DNA from: Intrasporangium flavum
GTDB lineage: Bacteria > Actinomycetota > Actinomycetes > Actinomycetales > Dermatophilaceae
Assembly (NCBI RefSeq): GCF_001956915.1
Contig: NZ_MLJO01000010.1
Coordinates: 248,001 to 312,000, forward strand
Length of the DNA: 64,000 nt
Reading direction: 5' to 3'
Below are positions 57,094 to 64,000 of this stretch, in pieces (position 1 is the stretch's first letter; every line of letters starts with the position of its first letter). A program made the translations under genes and the position numbers. The notes under the pieces were generated by a model. The model was not told the origin of the DNA and ran no database searches. It was given only the letters and a program-made list of their open reading frames with translations.

Positions 57094-58254
57094 TCAGGCG
57101 TCGTAGTCGAGCGAGACCTCGTCGGTGACCGGGTGGCTCTGGCAGGCAAGGACGATGCCGGCCTCGACCTCCTCCGGCTCGAGCGCGTAGTTGCGGTCCA
57201 TCCGAACCTCCCCCGACACGAGCCGGGCCCGGCACGTGCCGCAGACGCCGCCCGTGCACGAGTACGGCGCGTCGGGGCGGGCCCGCAGCGTCGCGTCGAG
57301 GATCGTCTCCTCCTTGCTCGGCATCGGGATGATCGTGGTGCGGCCGTCGAGGTTGACGGTGACCGTGGCCTCGGGCGGCGCACCCTCGTCGACGACGACC
57401 TTGCGCTTCGGCTCGGTGCCGTCGTCGACGTGGAAGATCTCGTGGTGCACGTGGTGCAGGTCGACGCCGCGCTCGCGCAGCAGGGCCTCGGCACCGGTGA
57501 CCATCCCGAACGGGCCGCAGAGGTACCACTCGTCGACCGACTGGACGGGCAGGAGCCGGTCGAAGATCGCCGTCAGGCGCTCGGCGTCGAGGCGGCCGTG
57601 GAACAGCTCGACGTCCTGGGCCTCGCGGGACAGGACGTTGACGAGGTGGAAGCGGCCGGGGAAGCGGTTCTTGAGGTCCTCGAGCTCCTCGAGGAACATC
57701 ACCGAGCTGGTGCGACGGTTGCCGAAGAGCAGCGTCGCCCGTGAGAGCGGCTCCTCCTCGAGGGCCGTCGTCAGCAGCGACAGCACCGGCGTGATGCCCG
57801 AGCCGGCCGCGATGGCGACGTGGTGCCGGGCGAGCTCGGGCCGCGTCGGGCAGGTGAACGACCCGAGCGGCGTCATGACCTCGACGACGTCACCCGCGGC
57901 GACGACGTCGTTCATCCAGTTCGACATCCGGCCCTCGGGCACGCGCGCGACGGCGACCCGTCGGAGGTGCTCCATGCCGGCAGCCCCGCGGGACTGGCAG
58001 ATCGAGTACGACTGCCGCACGTCCTCGCCGTTGATCGTCGCGCGGACGGTCAGGTGCTGGCCGGGCTGGAAGGCGAACTCGTCGGCGAGGTCGTCCGGGA
58101 CCTCGAAGGCCACCGCGACGGCGTCGTCGGTCAGCCGCTCGACCGAGGCGATGCGCAGCTCGTGGAAGCGGGCGCGGTGGCGGGAGGGCGCGTCGATGCC
58201 GTCGGACGCCGGGTCGGACGCGGGCGCGGCGGCGTCGGTGGTGAGGTCGGTCAT
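57094..58254 (-). CDS. paaE: Phenylacetyl-CoA epoxidase reductase PaaE
   Basis: Electron-transfer subunit of 386 residues. The ferredoxin-NADP reductase part carries RQSYSICQS (FAD) and GSGITPVLSL with CGPFGMV (NADPH). The C-terminal 2Fe-2S ferredoxin has CTGGVCGTCRA and a final Cys in LACQSHP. It feeds electrons to the PaaABC epoxidase. It starts immediately after the paaD stop with no gap. Confidence 0.95.
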   Translation of the reverse strand: MTDLTTDAAAPASDPASDGIDAPSRHRARFHELRIASVERLTDDAVAVAFEVPDDLADEFAFQPGQHLTVRATINGEDVRQSYSICQSRGAAGMEHLRRVAVARVPEGRMSNWMNDVVAAGDVVEVMTPLGSFTCPTRPELARHHVAIAAGSGITPVLSLLTTALEEEPLSRATLLFGNRRTSSVMFLEELEDLKNRFPGRFHLVNVLSREAQDVELFHGRLDAERLTAIFDRLLPVQSVDEWYLCGPFGMVTGAEALLRERGVDLHHVHHEIFHVDDGTEPKRKVVVDEGAPPEATVTVNLDGRTTIIPMPSKEETILDATLRARPDAPYSCTGGVCGTCRARLVSGEVRMDRNYALEPEEVEAGIVLACQSHPVTDEVSLDYDA

Positions 58255-58797
58255 TCAGAGGGCCTTGAACTCGTCGAAGGGCTCGAGGCACGCGTTGCAG
58301 CGGCGCAGGGCCTTGCACGCGGTCGAGCCGAAGTGGGCGATCTCGGTGGTGTCGTCGGAGCCGCAGCGCGGGCAGGCCACGACGTGGCGGGCCAGGCGCA
58401 CGAGCACCGGGCCCGACGTGTCGGCCCCCGACGCCGGGCCGGGCGGCGCGATGCCGAAGCGGTGCAGGGCCGCCCGCCCCTCCTCGGTCATCCAGTCGGT
58501 GGTCCAGGGCGGCGACAGCAGGGTGCGCACCGTGGCCTCGTAGCCGTGCTCGCGCGCGGCGAAGACGATGCGGTCGGTGATGGCCTCCATCGCCGGGCAC
58601 CCGCTGTAGGTGGGGGTCACGGTGGCGACGAGCGTGCGCGCCGCGTCGTCGACCTCGACCGAGCGCAGGATGCCGAGGTCGGCGATGCTGATGACCGGGA
58701 CCTCGGGGTCGGGGGTGCGCGAGATCACCTGCGCGACAGTCGAGTCCGAGAAATCGACTGATGCACCTGCGCGCTGTCCGGTGGCCACGGCCGTCAC
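58255..58797 (-). CDS. paaD: PaaD, Fe-S maturation-type subunit
   Basis: 180 residues. The DUF59/MIP18 domain (DPEVPVISIADLGILRSVEV, TPTYSGCPAMEAI) is followed by a zinc-ribbon-like tail CPRCGS...C..CNAC. It is required for phenylacetate degradation, probably in metal-centre assembly. The GTG overlaps the paaC stop (GTGA). Confidence 0.94.
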   Translation of the reverse strand: MTAVATGQRAGASVDFSDSTVAQVISRTPDPEVPVISIADLGILRSVEVDDAARTLVATVTPTYSGCPAMEAITDRIVFAAREHGYEATVRTLLSPPWTTDWMTEEGRAALHRFGIAPPGPASGADTSGPVLVRLARHVVACPRCGSDDTTEIAHFGSTACKALRRCNACLEPFDEFKAL

Positions 58798-59615
58798 CAC
58801 GTGGCGCCGGGGTGCGACCGGGCGATGTGCTGGAGCTCGGCGAGCAGGTAGCCCATCGGTCGGGAGTGGACGCCGTCGCGACCGCCACGCGAGCGCCACG
58901 ACGGGGCCTCGGGCACCGTCAGCGTCGCCTCGGCGAGCACGGCGTGCACGCGTCGGGTCACCGGCTCCTCGAGCGCCGACGGGAGCACGCCGAAGCCGCC
59001 TGCGGCAGCAAGCACCGACGCGTCGTCGTCGGCGAACAGCTCTGCGACGTAAGGGGCGACGCGCTCGAGCGCGGCCTGCATGCGACGGTGCGACTCCTCG
59101 GTGCCGTCGCCGAGGCGGCACACCCAGAGCGTCGCGTGGTCGAGGTGGTAGCGGACCTCCTTGATCGCCTTGGCCGCGACCCCACCCACGACGTCGTCGG
59201 AGGACTCGGCGAGGCGCGTGTGCAGCTCGACCTGGTAGGCGGAGAACCACAGGAGACGCGCCATCTCGTCGGCGAAGTCGCCGCGCTCCTGCTCGACGAG
59301 GTGCACGTTGCGCCACTGCCGCTCGTCGCGGAACATCGCGAAGTCGTCCTCGAGCCGGGCGGTGCCGTCGAGCGAGCCCGCGTACGGGTAGAGCGCGCGG
59401 GCCTGTCCGAGGAGGTCGAGCGAGATGTTGCCGAGCGCCATGTCCTCCTCGATCTGCGGCGCGTTCGTCATCCACTCGGCGAGGCGCTGGGCGTAGACGA
59501 GGGCGTCGTCGGCCAGGCCGACGAGGTAGTCGGCGGTCGGCGCGGTGGGCCCGGTCGGTGCGGTCCGTGCGGTCCGTGCGGCGGGCGCGGGCTGGTGCTG
59601 GTTCACGTCGGTCAC
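58794..59615 (-). CDS. paaC: Phenylacetyl-CoA epoxidase subunit PaaC
   Basis: Structural, ferritin-like helical subunit of 273 residues (NISLDLLGQARALYPY, AIKEVRYHLDHATLWV, GFGVLPSALEEP). It pairs with PaaA. The N-terminus has an Ala/Thr/Pro-rich extension of about 25 residues with ARTARTAPTGPTAPTAD, encoded by short repeats. Confidence 0.95.
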   Translation of the reverse strand: MTDVNQHQPAPAARTARTAPTGPTAPTADYLVGLADDALVYAQRLAEWMTNAPQIEEDMALGNISLDLLGQARALYPYAGSLDGTARLEDDFAMFRDERQWRNVHLVEQERGDFADEMARLLWFSAYQVELHTRLAESSDDVVGGVAAKAIKEVRYHLDHATLWVCRLGDGTEESHRRMQAALERVAPYVAELFADDDASVLAAAGGFGVLPSALEEPVTRRVHAVLAEATLTVPEAPSWRSRGGRDGVHSRPMGYLLAELQHIARSHPGATW

Positions 59616-59929
59616 AGGTACTCGACGTCCTCGGGCACGTCGTAGAACGTGGGGTGCCGGTAGATCTTGTCGGCGGCCGGGTCGAAGAAGGAGTCCTTCT
59701 CGTCGGGGCTGCTCGCCGTGATGTCGTCGGCGCGCACCACCCAGATCGACACACCCTCCTGGCGACGCGTGTAGACGTCACGCGCGTTGCGCAGCGCGAG
59801 CTCGGCGTCAGGGGCGTGCAGCGATCCGACGTGCACGTGCGACAGGCCCCGCTTGCCGCGCACGAAGACCTCCCACAGCGGCCAGCTCCTCTCGTTCGAG
59901 GGGGCGACTGCGTCCGAACCTCCGCTCAC
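59612..59929 (-). CDS. paaB: Phenylacetyl-CoA epoxidase subunit PaaB
   Basis: 105 residues: [20 protein letters not shown], then [15 protein letters not shown]. Bridges the PaaAC units. GTG start overlapping the paaA stop. Confidence 0.95.
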   Translation of the reverse strand: MSGGSDAVAPSNERSWPLWEVFVRGKRGLSHVHVGSLHAPDAELALRNARDVYTRRQEGVSIWVVRADDITASSPDEKDSFFDPAADKIYRHPTFYDVPEDVEYL

Positions 59930-60978
59930 GCGGCACTCTCCTTCGTCTTCGTGGCCTGCTTGGCCGCGTACGCGTTGGCGGCCTCACGGACCCACGCGCC
60001 GTCGTCGTGCGCGCGCCGGCGGTGCTCGATGCGCTCGGCGTTGCACGGCCCGTCGCCGCGCAGGACCTGCCAGAACTCGTCCCAGTCGATCTCGCCGAAG
60101 TCGTAGTGGCCGCGGTCCTCGTTCCAGCGCAGCTCGGGGTCGGGCAGCACGATGCCGAGCTTGTCGGCCTGCGGCACCATCATGTCGACGAACTTCTGGC
60201 GCAGGTCGTCGTTGCTGAACCGCTTGATGCCCCAGGCCATCGACTGCTCGGTGTGGCCGCCCTTGGCCGCCTCGCCGGTGTCGGGCGGGCCGAACATCGC
60301 CAGCGCCGGCCACCACCAGCGGTTCGTGGCGTCCTCGGCCATCGCCTGCTGCGCGTCGGTGCCGCGCATGAGGTTCCAGAGGATCTCGAAGCCCTGCCGC
60401 TGGTGGAAGGACTCCTCCTTGCAGACGCGGATCATGGCGCGCGCGTACGGGCCGTAGGAGCAGCGGCAGAGCGGCACCTGGTTCATGATCGCCGCGCCGT
60501 CGACGAGCCAGCCGATGGCCCCGCAGTCGGCCCAGGTCAGGGTCGGGTAGTTGAAGATCGAGGAGTACTTCTGCCGGCCGTCGTGGAGGCGCTCGAGCAG
60601 CTCCTGCCGGTCGATCCCGAGGGTCTCGGCCGCGCTGTAGAGGTAGAGCCCGTGCCCGGCCTCGTCCTGGACCTTGGCGATGAGGATCGCCTTGCGCCGT
60701 AGGCTCGGCGCCCGCGTGATCCAGTTGCCCTCGGGCTGCATCCCGATGATCTCGGAGTGCGCGTGCTGGGCGATCTGGCGGATCAGCGTCTGGCGGTACT
60801 TCTCCGGCATGTCGTCGCGCGGCTCGATGCGCTGGTCGGCCGCGATGAGCGCGTCGAAGCCGCCGCCGTCGCCCGGACGATGCTCGGCCTGCTGGCCGTC
60901 CGCGAGGGCCGCGTCGTAGTCGGCGGTCTCGGCCGCGTTGAGCGGCTCGTTCGGGTCGATGACGTCATTGCCATACAT
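59926..60978 (-). CDS. paaA: Phenylacetyl-CoA epoxidase catalytic subunit PaaA
   Basis: Diiron monooxygenase subunit of 350 residues. The EAGHG and EESFHQRQG motifs supply the Glu and His iron ligands; [21 protein letters not shown] is characteristic. It forms the 1,2-epoxide of phenylacetyl-CoA. First gene of the operon. No Shine-Dalgarno is visible before ATG 60978. Confidence 0.96.
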   Translation of the reverse strand: MYGNDVIDPNEPLNAAETADYDAALADGQQAEHRPGDGGGFDALIAADQRIEPRDDMPEKYRQTLIRQIAQHAHSEIIGMQPEGNWITRAPSLRRKAILIAKVQDEAGHGLYLYSAAETLGIDRQELLERLHDGRQKYSSIFNYPTLTWADCGAIGWLVDGAAIMNQVPLCRCSYGPYARAMIRVCKEESFHQRQGFEILWNLMRGTDAQQAMAEDATNRWWWPALAMFGPPDTGEAAKGGHTEQSMAWGIKRFSNDDLRQKFVDMMVPQADKLGIVLPDPELRWNEDRGHYDFGEIDWDEFWQVLRGDGPCNAERIEHRRRAHDDGAWVREAANAYAAKQATKTKESAA

Positions 60979-60984
60979 GTGTCC

Positions 60985-61014
60985 AGTATGCGAGAAGGGC
61001 GCCACCCTCGACAA
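60985..61014 (-). promoter_or_regulatory. Candidate paaA promoter giving a leaderless mRNA
   Basis: On the minus strand, TTGTCG (61014-61009) and CATACT (60990-60985) are 18 bp apart. The ATG of paaA begins 7 bases after the -10 box, so transcription would start at or next to the ATG. Confidence 0.5.
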
Positions 61015-61058
61015 AGTGGCCCCTCCGGCGGCTGACGGGCGGCTGAGAGGATGCCGGG

Positions 61059-61688
61059 GTGAACCTCCCCGACGACACGCCGCACCAGCACGACCACGGA
61101 CACGAGCACGCCCACGAGCACGCCCACGAGCACGACCGGGGCCCGGTCGCCGACGCCAGCGTCCGGGTCGCCCGCACATCCGACGCGCCGGCCGTCGGGC
61201 TCGTGCAGGCGGTCGTCTTCCGTGAGGCGTACGCCGGCGTGCTCGGGCCGGACGTGCTCGCACAGTTCGAGCCGAGGGTCTTCGCGAGCGCCTGGCGCGA
61301 CAGTCTCGAGGGGGAGGCCGCCGGCGACGGCGTGCTCCTCGTGGCGTGCGCGGGCGAGCAGGTCGTCGGCTTCGCTGCGGTCGGCGCCTCGGGCGACCCC
61401 GACGCCGGTGACACCACGGCCGAGCTGCTCGTGCTCGCGGTGCACCCCGAGGCCCGGGCCCAGGGGCACGGCTCCCGCCTGCTCCACGCCGTCGTAGACA
61501 CCGCCCGGGCGCGCGGGCGCGACCACCTGACCGCCTGGCTGCTCGCCTCCGACGACGGAGTGCGCGCTTTCCTCACCGCCGCCGGCATGGGGCCCGACGG
61601 CGCGCACCGCGAGCGCGTCGTCGACGCCGACGGCCGCAGCGTCAGCGAACTGCGCCTGTCCGCGTCGGTGGCGCCGGAGCCTTCGTGA
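61059..61688 (+). CDS. GNAT acetyltransferase with His-rich N-terminus
   Basis: 209 residues. Residues 9-25 have His at every second position (nine His, alternating with Gln, Asp, Gly, Glu and Ala). The GNAT domain follows (about 35-205), with the acetyl-CoA loop [15 protein letters not shown] start. The stop overlaps azlC (GTGA). The His tract could bind zinc, nickel or copper. Confidence 0.85.
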   Translation: MNLPDDTPHQHDHGHEHAHEHAHEHDRGPVADASVRVARTSDAPAVGLVQAVVFREAYAGVLGPDVLAQFEPRVFASAWRDSLEGEAAGDGVLLVACAGEQVVGFAAVGASGDPDAGDTTAELLVLAVHPEARAQGHGSRLLHAVVDTARARGRDHLTAWLLASDDGVRAFLTAAGMGPDGAHRERVVDADGRSVSELRLSASVAPEPS

Positions 61689-62476
61689 CCGACGCCGCCG
61701 CACCCGCCGCGCTCCCAGGCGGTGAGCGTCGGGTCGTCGTGCGAGAGGCGCTGTCCGTCGGCATCGCGACCGGCGCGTACGGCATCAGCTTCGGGGCCCT
61801 GGCCGTGGCCGCGGGGCTCGACGTCTGGCAGGCGATGGCCCTGTCTCTGCTCATGTTCACCGGCGGGTCGCAGTTCGCTTTCGTCGGCATCGTCGCCAAC
61901 GGGCTGCACGCCGCCCCGGCCGCGATCGCGGCGTCGTCGCTGCTCGGGGTCCGCAACGGCCTCTACGCCCTCGAGCTGACCCAGCTGCTCGGCGTCCGTG
62001 GGGTCCGCCGCATCGCCGCCGCCCACCTGACCATCGACGAGTCGACGGCCGTCGCCGTGTCGCAGGAGGACGTCCGGGCCTCGCGCCTCGGCTTCTGGCT
62101 CACCGGCGTCTCGGTCTTCACGCTCTGGAACCTCACGACCCTCGCGGGCGCCCTGCTCGGCAACGCGCTCGGCGACCCGCGCCGGTACGGCCTCGACGCC
62201 GCGGCCTGTGCCGCCTTCACGGCCCTGCTCTGGCCGCGCCTGCGCAGCCGCGACGCCGTGGCGATCGCGGCCGTGGCCGGCGTCGTCGCGGTGGTCCTGT
62301 CCCCGACGCTGCCGGCCGGCGTCCCCGTGCTCGTCGCGGCGTTCGCGGCCCTCATCGCGTGGCGCAGCCCCAAGGACGACGCGCCCGAGGCGTCGCGGGG
62401 CCCGGCGCCGAGCCCGACGGCCGGCCTCGTTGAGCGGCCCGACGCCGACCTCCCCCACGACGGGGGCCGGCGATGA
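61685..62476 (+). CDS. azlC: AzlC-family amino-acid exporter, large subunit
   Basis: 263 residues, about seven helices, with the family start VREALSVGIATGAYGISFGA and FTGGSQFAFVGI. Together with AzlD it exports branched-chain amino acids. GTG start coupled to the GNAT gene; the C-terminus is a polar tail of about 35 residues. Confidence 0.92.
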   Translation: MTDAAAPAALPGGERRVVVREALSVGIATGAYGISFGALAVAAGLDVWQAMALSLLMFTGGSQFAFVGIVANGLHAAPAAIAASSLLGVRNGLYALELTQLLGVRGVRRIAAAHLTIDESTAVAVSQEDVRASRLGFWLTGVSVFTLWNLTTLAGALLGNALGDPRRYGLDAAACAAFTALLWPRLRSRDAVAIAAVAGVVAVVLSPTLPAGVPVLVAAFAALIAWRSPKDDAPEASRGPAPSPTAGLVERPDADLPHDGGRR

Positions 62477-62787
62477 CCCTGTGGGTGGCGATCCTGCTCG
62501 CCGCGGCGATCGCCTTCGGGCTCAAGCTCGCCGGCTACCTCGTGCCGGCGAGCCTGCTGGCGCAGCCGCGGGTCAAGCGCGTCACCGCCGCCCTCCCCGT
62601 GGCCCTGCTCGCCGCGCTCATCGCGACGCAGACGTTCACCGTTCCCGGTGGCGGCCTGACGCTCGATGCCCGGCTCGCGGCGGTGGGGGTCGCGGTCGTG
62701 GCACTGCTGTTCCGGGCCCCGTTCATCGTCGTCGTCGTGCTCGGCGCGGGGACCGCGGCCCTCCTGCGCGCCGTCGGCTGGGGCTGA
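62473..62787 (+). CDS. azlD: AzlD-family amino-acid exporter, small subunit
   Basis: 104 residues, four helices; LKLAGYLVPASLL and ALPVALLAALIA are typical AzlD. The ATG overlaps the azlC stop (ATGA). Confidence 0.92.
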   Translation: MTLWVAILLAAAIAFGLKLAGYLVPASLLAQPRVKRVTAALPVALLAALIATQTFTVPGGGLTLDARLAAVGVAVVALLFRAPFIVVVVLGAGTAALLRAVGWG

Positions 62788-62789
62788 CC

Positions 62790-63146
62790 GTGACCGACGC
62801 GGACGACGTGCGCCGGCTCGCCCTCGCGCTGCCCGGCGTCGAGGAGATCGCCAGCGCGGGCTTCGACTTCCGCGTGGGCGGGCACGGCTTCGTCTGGTCC
62901 TATCCCGAGCGCGTCCCGGGACAGCGTCGCGTCATCCGCACCGACATCGCCGTGCTCTACGTCGGTGACGAGGCGGAGAAGCAGGCCCTCGTGCTCGGCG
63001 AGCCGGACCTCTTCTTCACGACCCCTGCCTACGACGGATCTCCGCTCGTCATGGTCCGGCTCGAGCGAGTGGATGCCGACCGGCTCGACGAGCTCGTCAC
63101 CGACGCCTGGCGGATGCGGGCGCCGAACGACCTCCGTGACGACTGA
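62790..63146 (+). CDS. MmcQ/YjbR-family protein
   Basis: 118 residues: DVRRLALALPGVEEI, FDFRVGGHGFVW and FFTTPAYDGSPLVMVRL fit the YjbR/CyaY-like DNA-binding fold family. Biological role unknown. The GTG start lies 2 bases after the azlD stop, so it is the last gene of the four-gene operon. Confidence 0.85.
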   Translation: MTDADDVRRLALALPGVEEIASAGFDFRVGGHGFVWSYPERVPGQRRVIRTDIAVLYVGDEAEKQALVLGEPDLFFTTPAYDGSPLVMVRLERVDADRLDELVTDAWRMRAPNDLRDD

Positions 63147-63177
63147 ACGCCCGAGTACGGGGCCCGCGGGAGGTCCG

Positions 63178-63993
63178 TCAGTCGAGGCCGAGGTAGTGCT
63201 CGAGACCCACGGTGACGCCCGGGTGGTCAGCCACCGCTCGCACGGCGGCGATGACGCCGGGCATGAACGAGGCGCGGTCGAAGGAGTCGTGCCGGATCGT
63301 CAGCTGCTCCCCCGCGTTGCCCAGCAGGACCTCCTGGTGGGCGGTGAGGCCGCGCAGCCGGACCGAGTGCACCGGCACGCCGTCGACGCGGGCGCCGCGC
63401 GCGCCGTCGGGGTCGTGCGTCGTGGCGTCGGGCCCCGGCCCGACGCCCGCCTCGGTGCGGGAGGCGGCGATCATCGACGCGGTCCGGGCCGCCGTGCCCG
63501 AGGGCGCGTCGACCTTCGCCGGGTGGTGCAGCTCGATGACCTCGACCGACTCGAAGAACGGGGCGGCCTTGGCCGCGAACGCCATCATGAGCAGGGCACC
63601 GATGGCGAAGTTCGGGGCGATGAGGACGCCCACTCCGGCTCCGCTGCTCGACGGCGGCGCCTCGGCGAGCTGTCCACGCAGGGCCTCGAGCCGCTCGACG
63701 TCCCACCCTGTCGTGCCGACGACGACGTGCACGCCGCGCTCGACGCAGTGGGCGACGTTGCCGGGCGAGGCGGCCGGCACGGTCAGCTCGACGGCGACGT
63801 CGGCACCGCCGAGGTCGCCGAGGTCGTCGCTGCTGCCGTAGGCGCCGACGAGCCGGACCCCCTCGGCCGCCTCGAGCGCCCGGACCGCCTCCGACCCCAT
63901 GCGTCCGCTCGCCCCGATGACGGCGACGCGGACCTCACGCGTCCCCGCACCCCTGCGCTCGTCCCCTGCCGCCTGCTCGCTCGTCGTCTGCAC
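63178..63993 (-). CDS. dapB: 4-hydroxy-tetrahydrodipicolinate reductase
   Basis: 271 residues. NAD(P)-binding VAVIGASGRMGSEAV, GTTGW, and the catalytic region ELHHPAKVDAPSGTA with the His/Lys pair. Second committed step to DAP and lysine. GTG start 7 bases from the window edge region; the 20-residue lead before the Rossmann strand is variable in the family. Confidence 0.95.
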   Translation of the reverse strand: MQTTSEQAAGDERRGAGTREVRVAVIGASGRMGSEAVRALEAAEGVRLVGAYGSSDDLGDLGGADVAVELTVPAASPGNVAHCVERGVHVVVGTTGWDVERLEALRGQLAEAPPSSSGAGVGVLIAPNFAIGALLMMAFAAKAAPFFESVEVIELHHPAKVDAPSGTAARTASMIAASRTEAGVGPGPDATTHDPDGARGARVDGVPVHSVRLRGLTAHQEVLLGNAGEQLTIRHDSFDRASFMPGVIAAVRAVADHPGVTVGLEHYLGLD

Positions 63994-64000
63994 GCCTCGA

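Noticed and set aside
1..64000. CRISPR arrays, insertion sequences, prophage genes, tRNA or rRNA genes
   Set aside because: No regularly spaced direct repeats with unique spacers, no transposase or integrase motifs, and no cloverleaf or rRNA core sequences were found by reading.

Overview
The window is high-GC (estimated low 70s %) chromosomal DNA from an actinobacterium. The evidence is the frequent GTG starts, the GTGA/ATGA stop-start overlaps, the gene neighbourhoods holA-rpsT-lepA and rimO-pgsA-cinA-clgR ... DUF3046-recA-recX-miaB-miaA-dapF, a mycobacterial-type SOS box and an actinobacterial SAM-I/IV-type riboswitch. The gene content fits Micrococcales, probably Intrasporangiaceae; I cannot name a genus. 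I see no phage, insertion sequence, CRISPR array, rRNA or tRNA gene. About 60 protein genes are supported.

Region 1 (1-12.7 kb): the 5' part of lepA, a cupin, an MFS exporter, a PemK/MazF-like protein without a visible antitoxin, rpsT, holA, an SPFH gene whose start region is cut by an in-frame TAG, dinG, a TetR regulator divergent from a DinB-fold gene across two palindromic operators, fhs, and a double-GNAT protein coupled to a tiny zinc-ribbon protein. Region 2 (12.9-16.4 kb): two tandem secreted FG-GAP propeller paralogues. Region 3 (16.4-34.6 kb): RNA modification, DNA repair and cell-envelope housekeeping (hflX, an MTS-type methyltransferase, dapF, miaA, def, miaB, recX, recA, macro domain, DUF3046, clgR, cinA, pgsA, rimO). 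It is interrupted by yceI, a DUF3352 membrane protein, and a translationally coupled pair of a class A beta-lactamase-fold protein and a dipeptide epimerase. Region 4 (34.6-44.7 kb): a membrane-type dipeptidase, an ion channel-like protein and a full kdpFABCDE potassium-uptake operon with its two-component system. Region 5 (44.7-54.7 kb): ftsK, a riboswitch-led class V aminotransferase/cysteine desulfurase-like gene, an EEP-family phosphoesterase, rnj, dapA, dfrA and thyA. Region 6 (54.7-64 kb): an AbiEi/DUF559-like gene flanked by inverted hairpin repeats, a flavin monooxygenase-like gene, the paaABCDE phenylacetyl-CoA epoxidase operon, a GNAT-azlC-azlD-yjbR operon, and dapB.

Several parts work together. 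KdpFABC pumps K+ under KdpDE, and four helix-phased CGTCA repeats lie just upstream of kdpF. The dipeptide epimerase, the beta-lactamase-fold hydrolase and the dipeptidase suggest peptidoglycan-peptide turnover. dapA, dapB and dapF belong to the diaminopimelate/lysine branch. thyA and dfrA form the thymidylate pair. paaA-E epoxidises phenylacetyl-CoA.

The observations most worth a second look are the amber-interrupted SPFH gene, the inverted repeats around the AbiEi/DUF559 gene, the nested palindrome after the riboswitch-controlled gene, the strong excess of the octamer palindrome GACGCGTC, the phased repeats before kdpF, and the tandem FG-GAP pair. None is proven to be a new system from sequence alone.
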